From positions 1 to 64,000 of the forward strand of contig JADDOH010004211.1 in assembly GCA_016648135.1 (NCBI GenBank): 64,000 nucleotides of DNA, read 5' to 3'. The first letter of the stretch is position 1. Every line of letters starts with the position of its first letter. Positions 59,059 through 64,000 of the stretch are shown piece by piece. Source of the DNA: Agrypnia vestita (lineage: Eukaryota > Arthropoda > Insecta > Trichoptera > Phryganeidae). Position numbers and translations under genes: made by a program. Under the pieces are notes generated by a model. That model was given only the letters and a program-made list of their open reading frames with translations. It was not told the origin of the DNA and did not search any database.

Positions 59059-59397
59059 CGTGTGCTGCGGCACGACAACGTCGCGCAGGAAGGCGTCCAT
59101 CTTGTGGAACCAAAACACCTTGGGCGAGTACTCCTTCTCGCCGCCGACGCGCGCGTCGCGTATCTTCTTCAGCTCGCCGCTGTACGACGAGCGCAGGTTC
59201 TTCAGCTTGATCTTGACGTCCTTGAGCGTGACGCTGGCCGAGGCGAGCGCGGCGATCATCCTGGCGTACGCCTCCTCGCGCTTCTGCTTGTTGGTGTAGC
59301 TGGGGTGGAAGGCGTTCCACAGGTACTCGTTCCTCTCGTACTCGTCCAGCAGGGCGAGCGTCATCGCCTCGCTCCAGATGTTGCGGCACTCGGCCAT
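59059..59397 (-). CDS. MADF-BESS transcription regulator, exon 1 (MADF domain)
   Basis: First coding exon: 339 bp, 113 codons, ATG at 59397 and donor CACACG|GTCAGT, phase 0. Residues about 10-105 form a MADF (Myb/SANT-like in Adf1) DNA-binding domain. Visible landmarks are LLDEYERNEYLWN (16-28), HPSYTNKQKR (31-40), VKIKLKNLRSSYSGELKKI (61-79) and VFWFHKMDAFL (94-104). These are the three-helix Trp/Leu/aromatic pattern of the family. Proteins of this type bind DNA in the nucleus and act as insect transcription activators or chromatin regulators; the targets are unknown. The frame stays open upstream to 59667, but that part is GC-biased, low-information and contains the TATA box, so I start at MAECRNIW. 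The spliced product is 259 residues, typical for small MADF-BESS proteins. The MADF identification is strong; the precise gene is not determined. Confidence 0.88.
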
Positions 59398-59517
59398 AGC
59401 ACAGCACGCGACGCGCCCGCTACGTGCTCGCGAGCACACTGAGCCGCCGGCCGCCCGCTTTGCTTCGGCCGCCGGGAGCGACGGCCGCGCAAAGCAGCGG
59501 CGGAGGGGGGAAGCATG

Positions 59518-59528
59518 CTTATATATAG
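59518..59528 (-). promoter_or_regulatory. TATA box of the MADF-BESS gene
   Basis: CTATATATAAG on the minus strand lies 121 bp upstream of the start codon, inside an otherwise GC-rich stretch, so it is unlikely to be chance. Transcription would start near 59490 and give a leader of roughly 90 nt. Confidence 0.6.
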
Positions 59529-59790
59529 AAGCGGCCGAGCTTCGCCCGAAGCAAGCGGGTTTTTTTGTTCGGCGCCCGGAGAGAGCGGGAAAGAATCCGG
59601 GCGGGACGCGTCTCGCCGCGGATTGATTATTTATTGTGGAGCCTCGTGTCGGATGACAGCCGCGCACTTTGATGCGCTTAGATACAATTATTATCGTTTA
59701 GATTGCGGACTTCGGCCCAGTCACATCGAACGACTTGACGTAACGCGACAATTTATGTTACAAAAATCCAAATAAATAATATTAGTCTTG
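59529..59790 (-). promoter_or_regulatory. Upstream promoter region of the MADF-BESS gene
   Basis: GC-rich and CpG-rich as far as about 59640, then grading into AT-rich DNA. Open frames on both strands here reflect base composition. No specific factor site is claimed. Confidence 0.4.
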
Positions 59791-62134
59791 CGTTAAAAAT
59801 TAAAATTTTCGTTTTGTATTTTTTCGAAGTACGAAATTATCATTCTTCCGTTATACCGGAAGATGGCTCGGTTAGGAGCCTCGACGATCGGCAGAATTGA
59901 GTGACAGGGCAGAAGAATGTGGCACTCTATACTCTCTGCATACCCCCGCGTGGTAGTAAGTGTGTAAGTGCTATTTAAAACTTTACAGTGAAAATAACGT
60001 ACTTTTACTATATATTAAGGCTGTCAGAACAACGCCACCTAGCGTAAAGTCTTAGCAGCATCAGTGAGACATTTTTACGTAGAGAATTATGCATTTTTTG
60101 CTTTTTACACCTCATCATTATTAGCGCCATCTGGTAGCGTTAGTGACGGACATCGTTACACAGAGAATTATGTATTATGATAAAAGCGGGCCTTATAAAG
60201 ATCTACTGACAAAAAATTACTTAAAACTTGTGGAAACAAAAAGAACATAAAACTATTTTTTTTATAAAATTTGAAATATGTAGGTATACACAAAAAAAAC
60301 TCACTATTGACATTAGCGACTAGCGACTCGTGTCATCTATTACAATATAATCACGTTTTGTGTAAAAAATAATTCAGTTATATGCGGTATAAAATTAGGC
60401 AGTATACCTCTTATTAGGTAGCTATGTTGTGGGTAGCTTACATAGCTACCTACGTCTAGAGAGAACAATACATTTCTCAGATCCTAAGCATAAAATAATA
60501 ATGGGAAACTGAATGATTAAACTCGAGAATGTTTTTTATGGTTACGAAAATGGTATAATAATAATATAAAGAGTGTAATTTTATTATTACTCGTTCCATT
60601 TGAGTCCCAATCCCAATGTTCCATCATGTTGATTAGCATTGCTGCCAATCGAAAGATAATCAAACAAGTACCTAAAATATAACATAATAATCATTATTTC
60701 CAATGACGCCTGGGATAGGAATATTAATTTGAAAAAAATCGATAACGAATTGTAGCGGTCATAGTTAAATGTTATTTTTTTTACTGCGACAAAAGACGAC
60801 GCGATATGGCAGACAAGATAACGAATCAACCCAAATTAGAGATACCGAATGACAAAAGAACTCACCTACGTCAACAATGTCGTGTGTATTGGAAGAGAAA
60901 AGGTTGGGTAATGTCACAGATATTGTTCTCGGTATCGCCTTTAGGTGCACACCTATGTATGTGTGCGTCGGAAGGTGAGAGCAGGTAGCTATTGGAATAC
61001 ACCTTCATGTAGGTATATAAGGAACAAAAATATTTTTTTTTAAAATATGCTTTTGTGCAATCCAAGTAGTATAGGATGTTTCTTATATAGGTATAGAACT
61101 TTAAAATGAAATGGCTCTAGGGGAAAGACAATTTGATGCAATTAGTATTTTAATACCTACGATTATTATAAGATAAGGGTTAAAAGTGAAAGATTTATTT
61201 AAACAGAAGCTAACAAAGTGGTCACTAAACGTAGGTAGACTTCAAAACGAAAGCAATGTGTCAAATGTGATTCCATTGCAAAACATTGTGACTATTATAA
61301 TTCAAATACCTTATTTGATTTTTTTCTCTATGTGATGTGAATTTGTAATTTAGTGCATTTTATAAGTATTAATTACTTATTATACCCTTTTTTTAACTAA
61401 ATTTCAAAAACAGTACAGGTAGTTACAGTAGACTAGTCTAGTTAAGCAACTTTGCCCCTTTCTATGTAATAAATAATTTAGAATAAATAAATAAAATTAA
61501 ATAAAAAAATTATTTACGAAATAGATTTGCACAATTTAAGTTTATACAGTTAACAAGTTATTGAGCCTCGTCAAATAAATTTATAAAACAATGAATAAAC
61601 GAAACATTCTGTGTAAGAAATACTTAGTTATCACCGTGATATAAACGCAATCGTTTCTTTTCCGGGGGCATGCGATACCGATTTCGCCACATATGTGTCT
61701 CGGTAAATAGTATATCTAATATTAAACAGTTATTTTTCAAATATGTATGATTTTTTATGCAGGTATATTTTTCTAATTGATTTATCTATTTCGTTTTAAA
61801 GATCATATCATAGTACTATTTTTTATAAATTGCTTCGAAACAAAATAAGTTTTCCTTAAAAAAACAAAATTTCTCAAATGAAAACAGATAGATATCTAGA
61901 CAAACTAGTCATTATCTCAGGTTCTGAATATTGCGCTTTTGCTTGGGTGTCCACCAAACGGAAACCCAAATTATTATCGTCTGCCGAGGCACCTCTCACG
62001 ACACAAAAACGAAAGCGCAAAAATACAAAATAAATCATCCGCCCGACGGTTCGGAAACGCCCTGATGAACAGCTATCGTTTACCTGCAATTATCATCGAT
62101 TCTTCCTAATTGCACTGTTTACAGAGATGAAAGT
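59791..62134. other. Intergenic AT-rich DNA
   Basis: Two related short blocks (AACGCCACCTAGCG near 60033 and AGCGCCATCTGGTAGCG near 60124) occur with AGAGAATTATG after each, a minor duplicated unit. Near 60868 the minus strand has a perfect-looking donor (GACGTAG|GTGAGT) after a short open stretch (60957-60868), but the exon is unconvincing. Nothing else was recognised. Confidence 0.35.
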
Positions 62135-62290
62135 CGGAAGTCGGCGGGCCGAGTTGCCATGGCGACGGGAGGGGGAGTTAGTTACCCCGAAAGGCACATT
62201 TCCGGAAATGCCAATCTGCCTAAACGCACCCCTCCCGCCCCGCGGCGAGGCGGGATCACCCGGAGAGTGATCTGAATAATCTCCATCATG
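62135..62290 (+). promoter_or_regulatory. GC-rich island, candidate promoter with X-box
   Basis: About 150 bp of GC- and CpG-rich DNA (CCCTCCCGCCCCGCGGCGAG) between AT-rich flanks. It contains an X-box match at 62153-62166 and the dyad CATTTCCGGAAATG at 62197-62210, which suits ETS- or STAT-type factors. No TATA box is present. Frames on the minus strand through the island look composition-driven. Confidence 0.35.
62153..62166. promoter_or_regulatory. RFX/DAF-19-type X-box
   Basis: GTTGCCATGGCGAC fits every position of the X-box consensus RYYNYYWTRRNRAC bound by RFX factors in ciliated-cell genes. The half-sites GTTGCC and GGCGAC are inverted around AT. RFX sites usually lie within about 250 bp of the start codon of ciliary genes. 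Whether this one is used is unknown. Confidence 0.4.
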
Positions 62291-62395
62291 AACTCGCCAC
62301 GAAAACAAGTTTCACCCGATATTCTTGCAGTTGATGAAAAGAGGCGCTCGATTCTACCACTAAAAGAATATTTGCACATCTGTATACCTTGGTAG
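62288..62395 (+). CDS. Candidate first coding exon downstream of the X-box
   Basis: An ATG 121 bp past the X-box opens a 35-codon frame, MNSPRKQVSPDILAVDEK, then RRSILPLKEYLHICIPW, before a stop. A donor-like CTTG|GTAGCT overlaps the stop, so the frame could continue in a further exon. The peptide has a normal amino-acid mix despite AT-rich surroundings. No family is recognised, and no downstream exon was found before the window ends. It could equally be a chance frame. Confidence 0.22.
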   Translation: MNSPRKQVSPDILAVDEKRRSILPLKEYLHICIPW

Positions 62396-63246
62396 CTTCT
62401 ATCGCAAGAAAATCAAATTGACTTTTTAATTCAAATTGGTTGAAAAATATACACAAAGGTTATTTAAGCGATAATAAGATCATGTAACTGGATTTAAAGA
62501 AACAAGAATTTAGCCACGCAACATACTCGTATTTTAGTGAAATCTCGATATAATAGGCTATTTCGAGCAAGAGGATATTAGTTAAAGCCTAAAATCCATT
62601 TTATAATAATGTATGTTAAAAACTTTTTTAACGTATGCCCTATTCCACAACATTTTTTTTTACAACAGTGAATTAATAGAAAAATACTACAATAAAAATT
62701 TAATTAATCATAAGTAAATCTTTGTTAAAATCGTTTGACACGAGTGTTAATTTTTCTATTTGACCCCAAATTAACGGAAATTTTTTCCGTTAAATAAGTA
62801 ATTCTCTTTTTTAATTTATTTGAAGGCGTTTTGTGACGCGGCTTACTTATTTTTATTTTTTACGTATTAGCAAAAATATTTACTAAGTTAAAATTTTCAC
62901 CTCACATTATGAAGACAAATACTAACCTACTTATATTATTGGCTTTAATTTTTTCCTCACTGTATCTTACAAGGATTTAAAAATATTTTTTAAATGTACA
63001 GAGTTTAGGATTTTGGTAAAAGTAAGTACATATAGTAAGTAATCAAATATTTGCGTGTGATAGAGATGTCAAATCATTTGTTATACTTCACCCAAATTGC
63101 CTTTCATATAGAGCCGTGGCATTATACCCTGGTGCTACCCCACTCCTTCAATGTCGACAATTTATAACAAAGATTCAACTCGGAGCCTTTCTATTGCTAA
63201 AAGAAGCCTGAGGTATTCGGCCATATTCAGAAACAAGCAACATTAC
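62396..63246. other. AT-rich noncoding DNA, nothing recognised
   Basis: No exon-like frame or paired repeat was recognised. Confidence 0.4.
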
Positions 63247-63248
63247 TA

Positions 63249-63531
63249 TTTCGGCATGTTGACAGTTATTATATAACATTGTAATGCCGCCAATTTAATC
63301 GTTTTAAGTTTGACAGGTTTGAAATTAATGGAATCAATCAATGAGAAAGCCCTAAAACCGAAACAAATGTTAATTTTTATAATCCACAATTTGTGAATAT
63401 CTTAACGTTTGTTTACTTTTAAGAGTTTTCTGATTCATTTGATTGAATTCATCGATGTCAAAGCTGTCAGGCTTAAAACGACAAAATTGACGGCATTACA
63501 ATGTTATACAATAACTGTCAAGATACCGAAA
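63249..63531. mobile_element. 283-bp MITE with TA target duplication (Tc1/mariner-like)
   Basis: Ends TTTCGGCATGTTGACAG and, inverted, TTTCGGTATCTTGACAG are flanked by TA at 63247-63248 and 63532-63533. The inverted arms extend about 75 nt and share TATAACATTGTAATGCCG and CGTTTTAAG. It is noncoding. Confidence 0.8.
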
Positions 63532-63533
63532 TA

Positions 63534-63710
63534 GCTAACTAACTAACTAACTTACCATCACGCCTTTTACCCGTGGGGGTAGGCAGAGAGGATAGAGCGC
63601 CACACTCTTCTGTCCGGACATACAACTCTCGCCTCATCCACATTCATACATCTTCGCATGAAAGCTCGCCGGTTTTTGAGGCTTATAAAATACTGAAATA
63701 CTTTACCGAA
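63534..63710. repeat. (CTAA)n microsatellite and lepidopteran-type repeat end
   Basis: Four CTAA-like units at 63535-63551 are followed by CATCACGCCTTTTACCC and GGGGGTAGGCAGAGAGG. The GGGGTAGGCAGAG block is one I associate with dispersed lepidopteran repeats. The frames across 63567-63906 cross this repeat and the SINE and are not genes. Confidence 0.45.
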
Positions 63711-63900
63711 ATGGGCGGCCCTCGTAGCCCAGTGGATATGACACTGGCTTCTCACACCGAGGGTTCCGGGTTCGATTCCCGGTGAGATCACAATTAATCT
63801 TTGCGAATTGCTCAAGCCTGGGTGTTTTGTAATATGTTTCGCTTCTGTAATTGGGCTTCTTGGCCTGTTGAAGCGCAAAATTAAAAAAAAAAAAAAAAAA
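63711..63900 (+). mobile_element. tRNA-derived SINE, family A, copy 2 (with A tail)
   Basis: The head has A box TAGCCCAGTGGATATGACACTG and B box GGTTCGATTCC. The tail carries CTCAAGCCTGGGTG, GTAATTGGGC and GGCCTGTTGAAGCGC and ends in a run of about 18 A. The full-length structure and intact A tail make it the younger of the two family A copies (the other is at 899-1056). Confidence 0.85.
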
Positions 63901-64000
63901 TAGCAATATTGCTTATTTCATAATACGGCCGATAATGCTCTAAGGGGTGGCTCTTCTGTGATTAGTCAAAGGCAAAATAATATTTTTTAAGAGTGATAAC
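63901..64000. other. End of window, nothing recognised
   Basis: One hundred bases of AT-rich sequence following the SINE tail. Confidence 0.4.

Noticed and set aside
59062..59626. Plus-strand frames over the MADF exon
   Set aside because: Antisense shadows of a GC-rich exon; no domain or splice structure.
59398..59667. N-terminal extension of the MADF protein (frame open to 59667)
   Set aside because: The extension is GC-driven and low in information, runs through the TATA box at 59518-59528, and antisense frames are open too. The MAECRNIW start places the MADF domain at the usual N-terminal position.
60868..60957. Minus-strand exon ending in GACGTAG|GTGAGT
   Set aside because: The donor is strong, but the acceptor is only CATAG without a pyrimidine tract and the peptide is uninformative.
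63711..63790. Apparent tRNA gene (A and B boxes, GGTTCGATTCC)
   Set aside because: It is followed by a SINE tail and poly(A), repeated at 899-1056, and the cloverleaf arms do not all pair. It is a SINE head.
63567..63878. 103-codon minus frame
   Set aside because: Runs through a SINE and a microsatellite-adjacent repeat.
1..64000. Integrated viral or complete autonomous transposon sequence
   Set aside because: No frame shows polymerase, integrase, capsid or full transposase motifs; only the retrotransposon and transposase remnants listed were found.

Overview
The window looks like nuclear DNA from an insect, most probably a moth or butterfly (Lepidoptera). It is strongly AT-rich, with no operons, no rRNA and no long open frames. 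It is crowded with short non-autonomous transposons, and several are of types common in Lepidoptera: a Lep1-like Helitron that starts TCTATACTAATAT and ends CTAG, tRNA-derived SINEs, and a CAGTGGCGT hAT MITE. The species cannot be named from the sequence.

One protein-coding gene can be read completely. It is a two-exon MADF-BESS regulator on the minus strand (coding exons 59397-59059 and 57044-56604, 259 residues), with a TATA box about 120 bp upstream of the start codon and AATAAA signals about 380 bp past the stop. Its roughly 2 kb intron is mostly three MITEs. A second minus-strand exon (3715-3536) has excellent splice sites and a helical, spectrin-repeat-like sequence. It is probably one exon of a long gene whose other exons lie outside the window. 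Weaker exon candidates lie at 30655-30758 (+), 40286-40181 (-), 2495-2550 (+) and 62288-62395 (+). The last sits 121 bp downstream of an RFX/DAF-19-type X-box in a GC-rich island.

The rest is intergenic or intronic. From left to right: 0-12 kb has a SINE, hairpins and fragments of a dispersed GCGTGTTGC repeat. 12-16 kb has three large inverted repeats, one almost perfect with 90-nt arms. 17.6-18.1 kb has a dead non-LTR retrotransposon fragment. 19.8-21.1 kb has a 1.24-kb TTAA-flanked element carrying a broken transposase C-terminus, nested in an older repeat. 23.0-23.8 kb has a hAT element. 28.6-29.6 kb is a repeat cluster. 35-38 kb has a locally duplicated block, one copy split by a TTA-flanked MITE. 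44-49 kb has a Tc1-type MITE, SINEs, a TACAGG MITE and the Helitron. The right end has a TA-flanked MITE and a SINE.

GC-rich, ORF-poor islands near 11.8, 18.5, 47.0, 50.6, 51.2 and 62.2 kb stand out from the AT-rich background and could be regulatory DNA or unrecognised repeats. I found no complete autonomous transposon, tRNA gene, virus or CRISPR array, and nothing that clearly amounts to a new biological system. The clearest new observations are the two nested insertions with reconstructable empty sites, the near-perfect 180-nt hairpin, and a repeated hairpin module with a hammerhead-like core.
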